A stretch of DNA of 64,000 nt from Edaphochlamys debaryana (GCA_016858145.1 JAEHOE010000163.1:124001-188000); one strand, 5' to 3'. Positions 45,142 through 53,726 are shown, counted from the stretch's first letter. Notes: generated from the letters alone by a model not told the origin. Numbers and translations are program-made.

Positions 45142-46379
45142 CCACGGGATGTTACCACGAGATGCTACCATGCGATTTCCGTGTGGCTCCATGTTCCTTG
45201 GGAGGTGTTGGACGTCCAGCATGCCGGAAGCTGCTAGGACCGCCAGCCACGAAGGCTGGATGTGGAGTACCACAATTGAGGTCTGAGATCTGGTGATCTG
45301 AGGACTGTGGACTGAGGATGACACGAACCAAATGAACCACAATGGACCTGCAATCAATTTTTTGCATTGTCCGAGTCTTTCAAGCCGAAATGAAGTCTTT
45401 GAAGGGAGGTGACGCAGGGTGTGATGGTGGTGAAGCGGGCGAGGAAGAAGGGTGTCGCAGGGCGCGAAGGCGACGGCGGAGAAGGAGGAGAAGGAGAAGA
45501 AGCGATGGAGGGCGCTGCGGGAGCGAGGAGGCGTTCGAGTCGTTTGCGCGTGTGCACAGGGTGCGAAACACAGGGCAAGCGACGCGATCGAGATGTCCAG
45601 GCCGCGCGCAACAATTTCTGGTTGCTGCAGCACGAGTTCTTTGGGGCTCCTCGCCCTTGGTACATGAGCCGTGGGCATGTAGCTGTGGGTGACTAGTGAA
45701 GAGAGAATGTGCCGTCGGCTAGTTCGTTCATCACAGGGCTATACGCCCAACCGAGAGTCCACCGAAAGACGGTCGGAATGAGGGTGTTTCATTCTGGATC
45801 GGACCGAGTGTAAGGAGGCCTGGTCGTCTCGGCTCCTCGCCTTGAAGGCGGCCATCGGGCAGAGTCTGCGCATGTCCCCGCTCCTCTGAACCTCCACAAA
45901 TGCCTGCAAAAGTCAAAGAAGACGAAAAAGTTGAACTACACCACTGCCATCGACATCATGACGAGGAGATACCAGGACCTACCAGAATTGCTATTGTGTT
46001 TGAACGCGCTTGCCAGGAAAATGGATTGCCAGAAAATGTACGCTGCAAATGTGCGTTTCCCACGGACGTCAGCAGGGCAGGGGGAGGTCTCAAACTGCTC
46101 AATAGCACCTCTTCGCACCCGGTTATCGGATTCTATCCTTGGGACACAACACCTAGATGACCGCCGGCGTGCTTCGATGCTGTTGTTGTCGACGTCGTCT
46201 CCGTCAACGCCGCGGTCACCCGCCTCGGCAGGCGACGACATGTGTGGGTGCGCTTTTAGTACTTACTGACTGATTGACGTTGGAACAATGCAATAAATGT
46301 AATAATCAGACCAGTGACCAGTGCTCACTTTTTTCAGCTTGGCTGACAATCTCGGCGGTTGCACGGACATTGGTTGGCC
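45142..46379. other. Unassigned stretch between chromovirus and Fanzor unit
   Basis: The first 200 bp are element 3' sequence. Two plus-strand frames could be small genes. One (ATG 45424, stop near 45696) is very basic/acidic and Gly-rich at first, then CTGCETQ…NNFWLLQHEFFG. The other is open about 45910-46267 (YTTAIDIMTRRYQDLPELL). Neither matches a family I know, and the opposite strand is open too. Both are left uncalled. Confidence 0.3.
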
Positions 46380-47279
46380 TTATGTAATGGTCCCCGGACT
46401 GAACGACGCTATCGCCTCGAGCGGTTTCCATGTCACCAGCGATCCCACGTCCCACGCACTCATAAATGTCCTTACTCGTTCACGTTGCAACATATTGGCT
46501 GATAGGTAGAACCCGCACGCAAAGACAACCACGCGCTGCCAGTCGATTACTGTGAAAGAGCGCCTTTTCATGACAAAATCGTCACAAAATGAGTCAAATC
46601 TTTCCTCAGTGTCGCATCGGATAAATATGGCATGTGGGTTAAAGGTGACCTCGTGGACGCAGAGGCCATGGATGGGGCCATCCTGACTTAGGAATTTCAA
46701 CCATCCATCTTCTTCAGACAGCCAAAATCCTCTTGGTTTTATCAGAAGATTACCCTCTTTGTCTTGGATGTACTCTTGATCTTTTAGTTGATCCAAGCAT
46801 GACTTCTGAAAATGCCGGAACTTGATACTTGACAGGTCAGCGCCAGTGCATAGGTAAACAGGTGGAGGAGTAGAGTTCGTCAGTCCGTCAGTGTCTTCGT
46901 CATCGCTTGATGGCTGCGCTACAGGGTATTGCGGTGCTGATAATCCGTTACTCGCCTCTTGCATTGTCGCTGGAGTCGTCGCTTCTTGCATCGTCGCTTC
47001 TTGAGTCGTCGCTTCTTGAATTGTCGCTTCTTGAATCGTCGCTGGAGTCGTTGCTTGATGAGTCGTTGCTTCTTGCATCGTTGCTTCTTGAATTGTCGCT
47101 TGTTGAATCGTCGCTGGAGTCGTTGCTTGATGAGTCGTCGCTTCTTGAATTGTCGCTTCTTGAATCGTCGCTGGAGTCGTTGCTTGATGAGTCATTGCTT
47201 GATGGGTCGTTGCTTCTTGCATCGTCGCTTCTTGAATTGTCGCTTCTTGAACAGCCTCCGCCCTAAGCCCTTCAGACAT
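46380..47279 (-). CDS. Orphan protein with Thr/Gln/Ala repeat region, downstream of the Fanzor gene
   Basis: Minus strand, first ATG at 47279 (a GTG-started extension to 47330 is possible in frame), stop at 46380. Residues about 10-105 are an irregular repeat of pentapeptide-like units (QEATI, QEATM, THQAT, TPATI). An acidic spacer follows (SSDDEDTDGL), then a 150-residue folded-looking C-terminal region (SSIKFRHFQKSCLDQLKDQEY; HEVTFNPHAIFIRCDTEERF; VIDWQRVVVFACGFYLSANM). It starts 76 bp after the Fanzor stop on the same strand, so it may be cargo of the same element. No known domain recognised. Confidence 0.55.
   Translation of the reverse strand: MSEGLRAEAVQEATIQEATMQEATTHQAMTHQATTPATIQEATIQEATTHQATTPATIQQATIQEATMQEATTHQATTPATIQEATIQEATTQEATMQEATTPATMQEASNGLSAPQYPVAQPSSDDEDTDGLTNSTPPPVYLCTGADLSSIKFRHFQKSCLDQLKDQEYIQDKEGNLLIKPRGFWLSEEDGWLKFLSQDGPIHGLCVHEVTFNPHAIFIRCDTEERFDSFCDDFVMKRRSFTVIDWQRVVVFACGFYLSANMLQRERVRTFMSAWDVGSLVTWKPLEAIASFSPGTIT
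46955..47260 (-). repeat. Coding repeat, 15-bp-based units
   Basis: Units such as TCTTGAATCGTCGC and TGATGAGTCGTTGC (plus strand) recur about 20 times; larger blocks such as GTCGCTGGAGTCGTTGCTTG recur three to four times. They encode the Gln/Glu/Ala/Thr repeat of the minus-strand orphan. Blocks of 48-60 bp suggest a second, higher-order level of duplication. Confidence 0.85.
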
Positions 47280-47354
47280 TCGGGCATTAGCCGCCAGCCT
47301 CCGCAGTAGCGCTCTCCACCAAGACACCACTACCCCCCAGCATTCATTTCTGTT

Positions 47355-49310
47355 TTACTTCGTGATGAACTTCTCAATCCGTTCGCCCAATCGCTGCCCC
47401 CGGCACTTTCCGCGATCCATAGTCGCAGGGCGCTGGGGTAGCGTTCGGCACCGTCGGATGTTCAGAGCTCCGTTCAAGTCGCGGTTGATGAACTTGCCTC
47501 CAGACTGCTTGGTGGAACGACACCATAGCAAGCCCCGAACCGCGACTGTCTCCAGCACTCCGCCCCTCCTGACTGTCTTGACCCCCACCTTTTCCAGAAT
47601 GACGCTGTCATCCGCATTATAGACCCGGGTCGTCCGGAACTCATCCACGAGGTGCGTTGGGTACCGCCGGGCGCACTCTCGGAAGACACGACTCGTCGGC
47701 ACAGAGACCTCTCCCTTACCCCCCGGAGCCACCTTGCAGGCTCCATACGCCACCATTATTGGACGGTCGTCACCTGCGCTCGCTCCTGCCTCGAGTTGAT
47801 TGAAGAACCTGTCGATTACTCGCTTCTTGCCGCCATGCAGACGGAACCGTTGTTGCGCCCATCGCCGCTTCAGGTTCTCGGTCCAGACCGCCACACCCGC
47901 CGTCAGATCGACCGCCAGGAAGGCCAGGAACTGTTCGACGGTGCTCCCCTTCGGCGTCACTGTTGACATCAGCTGCAGCTCCTCATGGATGGTCTGCGCA
48001 TGCCAGCGTTGTGTCTGGAGGTTCGCAGCCACGATTCCAGACTCCCGGTAGTATTGCGACCGCGTCAAGCGCCACGTCTTTACAGAGCCACTCGGGGAGA
48101 CTTCGGCCGCAAAGAGGATGTTGGTGCGACCTGGGTCGATGCCGATGACGCGGTGCGCCTGCAGCTCCTCCTGGGTCGGTCGCTGGACACTCTGATTGTC
48201 TGGTGGCGGCGTTGGCAACTCCTTGCACGGCCGCTTGTAGTGAATGCAAATGGAGACGCCGTCCGTGTCCACCGTGCCGGTGAAGTGACCCCCTTGCGGT
48301 TGGAACTTGCGGGATTTGAGCATGCTGTCCCAATGGGACGTCCCGAATGCGCAGAATGCCGCCATGGTGCAGCTACCGGAGATGACACCAGCATCACGGG
48401 CAATGCCGTGGAGGCTGCTTGTGTCGATGGTGACGAAGTGCCGCTTCCGACAGCACAATGGGAGGAGGTTGATGAGCTTGGCGTTTGGTTGCGCCTCCAG
48501 TAGCCGCAGGGTGTGCATGAAGAACTTCAGCATGTAGGGGAGATTCGCTTTGAGCTTCAGCCACTGGGTATCGATCTTCTCATCATCCGCCAACCCCAGG
48601 ACGTGGCGACAGGTCGCCACAAAGGCCAGTTGCTCATCTGTCAGCAACGATCCTGCCTCTGTAGATGATTGCGGTGTAGTCTTGGGCTTCTTCGATGGCT
48701 TTTTGGACGGCTTTGACGTTTTGTGATTCCACCCGCAGATGCGAAAGAGGATCTCAACGTGTTCATCTCGAGTGCCTGGGGCACACTGATAGACTGCCTT
48801 TTTCACAACCTTGACCAGGTTGACCTTGAGGTGGTTGCTGATGTTGACGCTCAGCCCTCTCGCAGCGTCCGAGTAGACGTTCCGATCGGACACATGGCGG
48901 TTGTGCACGTCGTGGAGGAGCTCCGGGTGTGCTTGGAAGAGGTCAATGATTCGAGGGTCGACGTTGTGACAGCCACTCGTCCCCAGAAGTAGTTGACGTA
49001 GGAAGGTCTGATTGGTGATGTCGAGGTCGAGGTCGAACTTTGCAAGATCTTGGACACCGTCAAAGAGGCGACGAACTAGGAGACCGAGAGCTCGGGTCCC
49101 GAAGACGACGCGATGAGACAATGCGATGACCCGTGCTTCAATAGCTGTCACGAGCCTGTCCTTTTCTTCCTGAGTGCCGATCAGAATGCTCCGAAGGGAG
49201 CACTTGACCACGGTCTCCTTGAACTCTTTGCGCTCCTTGAACTTCTGAGCAATGTCTGGACGCTTTCGTTTCTTGGGTGTTGCTGAGTCTGTAGAGGGGT
49301 GTGGGTCCAT
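47355..49310 (-). CDS. Fanzor RNA-guided nuclease (eukaryotic TnpB homologue)
   Basis: 651 aa from ATG 49310 to TAA 47357-47355. I chose this start because the longer open frame runs back across the transposase gene, and this ATG gives an N-terminal nuclear signal (PKKRKRPD at residues 12-19). RuvC-like catalytic residues: Asp392 in VIGIDPGRTN, a Glu at about 557 in VDEFRTT (the relocated Fanzor-type acidic site) and Asp611 in NRDLNGALNI. Fanzors are omega-RNA-guided DNA nucleases spread with transposons and giant viruses. The C4 zinc finger between the last two motifs is nearly gone: the first CxxC reads RVYNAD and only one Cys (WCRS) remains. It lies 62 bp downstream of a DDE transposase on the same strand, the usual partner arrangement. 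No guide RNA could be defined by eye; the 3' flank (47280-47360) is the place to look. Confidence 0.88.
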   Translation of the reverse strand: MDPHPSTDSATPKKRKRPDIAQKFKERKEFKETVVKCSLRSILIGTQEEKDRLVTAIEARVIALSHRVVFGTRALGLLVRRLFDGVQDLAKFDLDLDITNQTFLRQLLLGTSGCHNVDPRIIDLFQAHPELLHDVHNRHVSDRNVYSDAARGLSVNISNHLKVNLVKVVKKAVYQCAPGTRDEHVEILFRICGWNHKTSKPSKKPSKKPKTTPQSSTEAGSLLTDEQLAFVATCRHVLGLADDEKIDTQWLKLKANLPYMLKFFMHTLRLLEAQPNAKLINLLPLCCRKRHFVTIDTSSLHGIARDAGVISGSCTMAAFCAFGTSHWDSMLKSRKFQPQGGHFTGTVDTDGVSICIHYKRPCKELPTPPPDNQSVQRPTQEELQAHRVIGIDPGRTNILFAAEVSPSGSVKTWRLTRSQYYRESGIVAANLQTQRWHAQTIHEELQLMSTVTPKGSTVEQFLAFLAVDLTAGVAVWTENLKRRWAQQRFRLHGGKKRVIDRFFNQLEAGASAGDDRPIMVAYGACKVAPGGKGEVSVPTSRVFRECARRYPTHLVDEFRTTRVYNADDSVILEKVGVKTVRRGGVLETVAVRGLLWCRSTKQSGGKFINRDLNGALNIRRCRTLPQRPATMDRGKCRGQRLGERIEKFITK

Positions 49311-49372
49311 ACTCGGCGCTTTCGCCGTTGCTCGTGACGAGCAGGGACCCGCATCTTTATACGACCTTCGCA

Positions 49373-50251
49373 TCATCCAGCACCTTCCAATGACATGGCA
49401 TGATGAAAGAATGCTGCAGCGTGCTGGGGTGTGACCTTGCCAAAGGCATCGTCGATCGAGCATCCTGAGTACCAGGCTCGCTTGACGATTGAAAAGATGC
49501 CCTCGATGGGGTTGAACCATGGGGAGTATGGAGGGACAAAGAGCAAATGCCATCCTCGCCTTGAAAACACTTGAGCAACACCTTGTGTTTTGTGAAATGC
49601 GACATTGTCAAGAAGAATGACAGAGTTGACTGGAAGCGTGAGCCGATCAAGAAACTGGACAAATGTTGCTGAGGTTACAGAGCCAACTCGTTGTTCTCGA
49701 AAGAGAGTTCCCTGGGCATCCGCGATGACCACAGCAGACTGACTGGTGCATCGAGCAGCGCGGCGTTGGACTCTCAGCTGTTTGCCTCTTGGGGCATACC
49801 CGTAAGTTGCCACACCGTTCCGTCCAAACCCTGTTTCATCAAGAGACCAGAACTTGAAACCCCGCTGTGTGAAATCTTGACGGGCAGCCAGGAATTGCTT
49901 TGTCTTCTGGGCAAGGTCGGGAGGTGAGCCGAAGAACCGGGATTTCTTTCGAGTCAGCCCAGACGACTTGATGACGCTGCGTGCCAGTTCTGCAGAGATG
50001 TTGATGTTCAGACTGTCAAGGATGAGTTTGACGAGTTTGCAACAAGACAAGAGTGGATTACTCGCTATTGCGGCCCGGAGAGTTGTAGTGATGGCAGTAG
50101 CTTTGCCGTGTTGCAACCGATGAGATGAATCGTAGGCTTTGCGGCTGGGGTTCCTGAGCCAACGATGAATAGAGGAGTGCGACACCTGAAGGACCCCTGG
50201 GTCACCCGCCCGGTGACCAGCCCAGTCACCAGCCCCCTGGGTCCTTTCCAA
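49373..50251 (-). CDS. IS630/Tc1-mariner-type DDE transposase, N-terminally incomplete
   Basis: The open frame ends at 49373. It has no usable ATG near its 5' end: the frame is open to about 50251, but only the second half of the first helix-turn-helix remains (VSHSSIHRWLRNPSRK). A second HTH region follows (LAQ/LARSVIKSSGLTRKK). Catalytic triad: Asp in SLDETGF, Asp in ILLDNVAFHK, Glu in YSPWFNPIEGIFSIVK, with the 34-residue last spacing typical of IS630/mariner. It would cut and paste an element with short inverted ends into TA sites. The missing start suggests truncation at the element's right edge, where a hairpin-forming sequence lies (50189-50246). With the Fanzor gene it forms a candidate Fanzor-carrying transposon, now probably immobile. 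Confidence 0.85.
   Translation of the reverse strand: MERTQGAGDWAGHRAGDPGVLQVSHSSIHRWLRNPSRKAYDSSHRLQHGKATAITTTLRAAIASNPLLSCCKLVKLILDSLNINISAELARSVIKSSGLTRKKSRFFGSPPDLAQKTKQFLAARQDFTQRGFKFWSLDETGFGRNGVATYGYAPRGKQLRVQRRAARCTSQSAVVIADAQGTLFREQRVGSVTSATFVQFLDRLTLPVNSVILLDNVAFHKTQGVAQVFSRRGWHLLFVPPYSPWFNPIEGIFSIVKRAWYSGCSIDDAFGKVTPQHAAAFFHHAMSLEGAG
50189..50246. repeat. Nested inverted repeat at the transposon edge
   Basis: AAGGACCC (50189-50196) pairs with GGGTCCTT (50239-50246), and an inner GGTCACC / GGTGACC pair lies between. The repeat spans the point where the transposase frame loses homology and a plus-strand gene fragment begins. It may be a terminal inverted repeat remnant or an insertion/deletion scar. 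Confidence 0.5.
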
Positions 50252-50511
50252 CTCAGCGACGCCGACTCATCGAGCTGACGGCCGCGAGCAACGACGTCGC
50301 CAACCTCGCGAGCGCGTTGGCAGCGACGGGCCTGACGGCTAATGCCGGCGATCTGAAAGTTGCACTCTGCGCGGGCGCCACCGAGACGTGCTCCTGGCTG
50401 ATCTCGAGAATACAGATCACGGCCCCTGACTCATGGGTCGCGCTGCTCGAGGCATCGGCAGTCGGCGGGCGGGCCACTGCGTGTGGGCAGCCTTCGCTCG
50501 GCCGGGCGTAG
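50247..50511 (+). pseudogene. 3' fragment of an unknown plus-strand gene cut by the transposon
   Basis: The reading is open from the transposon edge to a TAG at 50509-50511: LIELTAASNDVANLASALA, then GDLKVALCAGATETCSWL. It has no start codon of its own and begins exactly where the transposase frame ends. The rest of the gene is not found to the left in this window. Probably a viral-block gene that lost its 5' part. Confidence 0.4.
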
Positions 50512-50663
50512 GTGGCCAGTGCGCATGCCAACGATGCGATGCGGATCCGCCAAAAGAAGAAGCGGCGATGAGGCTTGATAGTTCTTTCTTCAAGGAGTCA
50601 CAAGAGCGCGGCGTTTGTAAATGACTTCTCCTGTTGAGATGTGCAATGTGCTGTTCACAGATC

Positions 50664-51317
50664 TCAACTGATCTCAAATGGCCGCCGGCTTACATCCGGC
50701 TCGACGGTGGACATGTTCCAGGGGGACACCTTGAACTGCGGGTTGATCGGGTCAGAATGCAGTTGTAGGTTGGCGTTGCGCAGCGACTGGCCCTGCGTGT
50801 TCACGCCGATGTGCCAGCCAGCCGTCACAAAGTTGAGGTCGCGGAGCTCACCCTGCCCCAATGGCGTCACCTGCGCCCACTTGGTGTTGGCTGCGTCCTT
50901 GGGCAGCAAGTCCTCGGCGGACAGACGCTTGGAGGGGTATGCGCTGGCCGGAGCATCGCTGCCACCGCCTGCTGCAAAGTCCACGGCTCGGTACTGCTCG
51001 TTGCTCAGCGGCTCCGATGGCAGCACGGCGCCTGCGCCGCTGGCACCGGGCAGGCCGCTGCTGCCCTGGGGCGCAGGGCTGCACACATTGGTCGCCGGCA
51101 TGGACCCCATCACGGGCATGTCATCGACCGGCGCGTACGCTTCCGTCGTGAAGCCGTCGGATGGCTGCATGCTGGCATTGAATCGCTCGTGTGCGACCTG
51201 GCGCGCGGGGGCGGCGGCGACGTGTGACTTGTTTGTGCGGTACATGGTGATTAGCATGGCCAGAATGATCACGACGAGCAGGACCATGAAGGCCCGAAAT
51301 CCTAGCGTCTTGTCCAT
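50664..51317 (-). CDS. Nucleocytovirus-type membrane-anchored virion protein
   Basis: 217 aa, ATG 51317, TGA 50666-50664. One N-terminal transmembrane segment (residues 8-25, FMVLLVVIILAMLITMY), a low-complexity middle, then a C-terminal block WAQVTPLGQGEL, NTQGQSLRNANLQLHSDP, VSPWNMSTVEPDVSRRP. I recall this GQSLRNANLQL…VSPW.STIEPD…RRP.EI pattern as a conserved protein of algal and amoebal giant viruses, thought to be a minor or internal-membrane virion component. It is the clearest structural marker of virus origin in the window. The frame is complete. Confidence 0.7.
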   Translation of the reverse strand: MDKTLGFRAFMVLLVVIILAMLITMYRTNKSHVAAAPARQVAHERFNASMQPSDGFTTEAYAPVDDMPVMGSMPATNVCSPAPQGSSGLPGASGAGAVLPSEPLSNEQYRAVDFAAGGGSDAPASAYPSKRLSAEDLLPKDAANTKWAQVTPLGQGELRDLNFVTAGWHIGVNTQGQSLRNANLQLHSDPINPQFKVSPWNMSTVEPDVSRRPFEIS

Positions 51318-51339
51318 GGTTGCTTGTGTCCGTTCTGCT

Positions 51340-51400
51340 ATATAGCCTGAATAATATTAAGAGATAGGAGGGAAAATTTTTAAGATTTTCGGATATTGCA
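51340..51400. promoter_or_regulatory. AT-rich promoter-like spacer
   Basis: TAATATTAAGAG and AAATTTTTAAGATTTTC lie immediately 5' of the virion-protein gene (minus strand) in otherwise about 60% GC DNA. Short AT-rich spacers of this kind separate most genes in 50.6-64 kb and fit viral early/late promoters. No specific motif is claimed. Confidence 0.45.
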
Positions 51401-51408
51401 CACGACTC

Positions 51409-51627
51409 TCACTCGGCTCTCTCTCTCCGCCGCCCCTGCTGCTGCGCCACCATCGAAGTCACAAAGCGCTTGGCACGTACGATGAAGGACGTTAGGAATG
51501 CGGCTGAGCTGACCGTGTACTCCTCGTCATCTTCTACTTCGTCCTGCTGCACGGGCGCAGACGTGACCAACATCCCGACAAACCCGAGCACGCAGAACAG
51601 GGCCGCCAAAAACAGGAGGCCACGCAT
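51409..51627 (-). CDS. Small single-pass membrane protein
   Basis: 72 aa, ATG 51627. It has a hydrophobic signal or anchor (LLFLAALFCVLGFVGMLV) at residues 4-21, then an acidic stretch (DEVEDDEEY) and a basic tail (GRRRERAE). It lies between the virion-protein gene and the ubiquitin protease on the same strand. Small membrane proteins are common in giant-virus particles; no family is recognised. Confidence 0.55.
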   Translation of the reverse strand: MRGLLFLAALFCVLGFVGMLVTSAPVQQDEVEDDEEYTVSSAAFLTSFIVRAKRFVTSMVAQQQGRRRERAE

Positions 51628-51718
51628 GTCAGCATCAGCGCACGTGTCGCAACTCTGAACTCAGCGGCGAACCAAAATGCAGGATCACAGACGCGCGGTT
51701 TCATTGCTGTCGTCACTG

Positions 51719-52807
51719 TCAAGGCATGCGCTCGTAGAAGAACAGGTACGGGTCGTCTGGCTGCAACTCGCTGAGATTATTGACGGCGTTCACATGGATC
51801 ATTGCGTCGTCAAATACGACCCACTTCTTGTCCACGCGGCACACCGCGTAGTAGTGACCACCCTGTCGACTGCTGCCGCGATGGCAGACGATTCCCGATA
51901 GCCGGTAGCGCTTGCTCTTGCCCTCCCGCGGTCGCATAGCCGCTGCCGCGACGTCGATCTCCTCTTCTATGCCCCGCACCGGCGCGCCATCCTTCTCCGA
52001 CGTGCCGTGCGCAAACCGCATGACGTGCAGCACAAGGACGCGCGGAAAGCGGGCAACCTTGCACTCACGCCGCGCAGTGACGTGCTCATCGCATCGGTCG
52101 CACTTGTAGCCGCGCACGTCCTCGACGGAGCTCCAGACACCCTCGACGTGGTCTTTGATGATGCTCGCCGTCCGGGACGGCCGGGAGGGCGTTGAGAGGA
52201 CGATGGGTAGGCTCACAAAGACGTCGAACGATTGCGTGACATGCATGCACCGCGGGCAGAGCGTCAAGAAGGTCTGCTGTCCGTACATAGACTTGGTGAG
52301 CCGAGACGCAGTGCGCGCGACGTGTGTCTGCCAGTGTTGCTTGAGGTCCTTCATGACCTGCTCGCGGGCACAGGCTCGCGGGCACAGCACCCCAGGCGCT
52401 GGTGATGCCGGCGTCGGCTCGGGCTGGCGGCCGGCCGGAGACGCCGAGGAGACTTCCTCGAGCGCCGCGATCAGCTCCATGAGGAACTCATGGGCGTCGT
52501 TCTGCTCGCCGTACTCCAGTCCTCCCCGACGTTGGTGGCGCGCAAGCGCCTGGATGAGGGGCACTGGTACGATCGCTCTCGACGGTCTATTCCGCGCCCA
52601 CTTTTGTTCCAAGACCTCGCGCAACGCGCGGTGCGCGGCGTTCTCTTCCGCGTCCTCACCAACGGGCCTCTCGAGAGTTCTCGCCGTCAGCACGGGCGTG
52701 TGGCCCATGCATTGCAGCACTGCAGACATGTAGCATGAGCTGCCCACGTTGGCGATGCCTACGAGGCCATGCAATGTATCATAATGGCTGAGCTCTGCCA
52801 CGCTCAT
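51719..52807 (-). CDS. Ubiquitin-specific protease (USP/UBP, C19 peptidase)
   Basis: 362 aa, ATG 52807, TGA 51721-51719. Complete small USP: Cys box GIANVGSSCYMSAVLQCM (catalytic Cys about residue 24), QNDAHEFLMELI (the QQD box), a zinc ribbon formed by CPRCM and CDRCD, His box SSRQGGHYYAVCRVDKKW, and a closing DDPYLFFYER. It removes ubiquitin from proteins. Intronless, flanked by viral-type genes and next to a metacaspase gene on the same strand (56 bp between the USP start and the metacaspase stop). Catalytic Cys, His and Asp/Asn positions all look present, so it is predicted active. Confidence 0.93.
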   Translation of the reverse strand: MSVAELSHYDTLHGLVGIANVGSSCYMSAVLQCMGHTPVLTARTLERPVGEDAEENAAHRALREVLEQKWARNRPSRAIVPVPLIQALARHQRRGGLEYGEQNDAHEFLMELIAALEEVSSASPAGRQPEPTPASPAPGVLCPRACAREQVMKDLKQHWQTHVARTASRLTKSMYGQQTFLTLCPRCMHVTQSFDVFVSLPIVLSTPSRPSRTASIIKDHVEGVWSSVEDVRGYKCDRCDEHVTARRECKVARFPRVLVLHVMRFAHGTSEKDGAPVRGIEEEIDVAAAAMRPREGKSKRYRLSGIVCHRGSSRQGGHYYAVCRVDKKWVVFDDAMIHVNAVNNLSELQPDDPYLFFYERMP

Positions 52808-52862
52808 TTCTGATTTTGGGGTTCCGGTTTCAGCATTTCCTTTTATTTATGACGCGTTAACT

Positions 52863-53726
52863 TTAAGTGCGGCGCGGCAGCATGGCCCTGCTCGAGGGGA
52901 GCACCAGGGAGAAACTGCTGCACAACTTTGGCCACTGCGTAAAGTTTTGCTCCCTCAGGTGCGCTCGCATGGCGTCGACGAGCAGGAACGCGTCGTCTGC
53001 CGCGGCACCGGTTGTTTGCAGGACGTGCAACATGACCGACGTCATGGCGCCGGTGTACTGGCGCTGGCCGTCGACATTGTACGCGTCAGCCGACGTCTGC
53101 GAATCCAAGCAGCCGGAGAGGGCCATGATGGGGGCTCGAACTCGAGAGTTGGAATTCTCCATGGTACACGCACGACCCTCCCACGAGTACTTCAGGTCGA
53201 CGACGGTGCCGGAATGGCAGCTATCGAATACGGCAATGACGCGCGTCTTGGGGTTGAACTGCTCGAAGAGCTTCGCGAGGTAGTCGTCAGGGATCACGCC
53301 CGCGGTCGTATAGTCGCTTGGCACGAGGCACTCGTCGTAGCCGTCGAGCTCATCCTTGGACCTGTCCACCACGCGCGTGCCGTGCCCGCTGTAATGGATC
53401 CACACAAACTCCAGGTCCTCCTTGTACGTCAGCACGGCGAGCTCAGAGAGCTTGCGTGTCATCCCCATGGCGGACGTCGCGGTGCGCCCAGCGGCCGTGT
53501 CGTCGGTGGCCACGTCGCACACCAGTTCGGCGCCCAGGCGGTTCATGAGGTACGCCTTCATGTTTTGCACGTCGTTGATGCAGCCCTGGAGCGCGCTGGA
53601 CGGCATGTGTGCGTAGTTGAGGCCGAAGAGCAGGGCCCGCGCCCTGACCGTCGCCAGTGGACCCTTGTCGTTTCCTTGTTGCGGACCCTTGACATCATCG
53701 ACAGCCTTCTTGCTCTTGACGCGCAT
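52863..53726 (-). CDS. Metacaspase (C14-type cysteine protease)
   Basis: 287 aa, ATG 53726, TAA 52865-52863. Caspase-like p20 fold: RALLFGLNYAHMPSSALQGC at the start, catalytic His in FVWIHYSGHGT, GYDECLVPSDY, catalytic Cys in VFDSCHSGTVVD, then the p10-like part (ALSGCLDSQTSADAY; GAMTSVMLHVL). Metacaspases cleave after Arg/Lys and act in stress, death and protein quality control. It lacks the N-terminal prodomain of type I plant enzymes. Viral metacaspases have been reported from algal giant viruses; here the gene sits in the viral-type block and reads fully open. Confidence 0.93.
   Translation of the reverse strand: MRVKSKKAVDDVKGPQQGNDKGPLATVRARALLFGLNYAHMPSSALQGCINDVQNMKAYLMNRLGAELVCDVATDDTAAGRTATSAMGMTRKLSELAVLTYKEDLEFVWIHYSGHGTRVVDRSKDELDGYDECLVPSDYTTAGVIPDDYLAKLFEQFNPKTRVIAVFDSCHSGTVVDLKYSWEGRACTMENSNSRVRAPIMALSGCLDSQTSADAYNVDGQRQYTGAMTSVMLHVLQTTGAAADDAFLLVDAMRAHLREQNFTQWPKLCSSFSLVLPSSRAMLPRRT

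Noticed and set aside
44833..45678. 281-aa minus-strand open frame
   Set aside because: Its left third is antisense to the chromovirus chromodomain and the rest shows no motifs.
45409..46269. Small plus-strand genes at 45424 and about 45910
   Set aside because: No recognisable motif, both strands open, and starts uncertain; described only as an unassigned stretch.
49311..49553. N-terminal extension of the Fanzor frame to 49553
   Set aside because: It would overlap the transposase coding region by 180 bp in another frame; the ATG at 49310 gives a natural start with an NLS.
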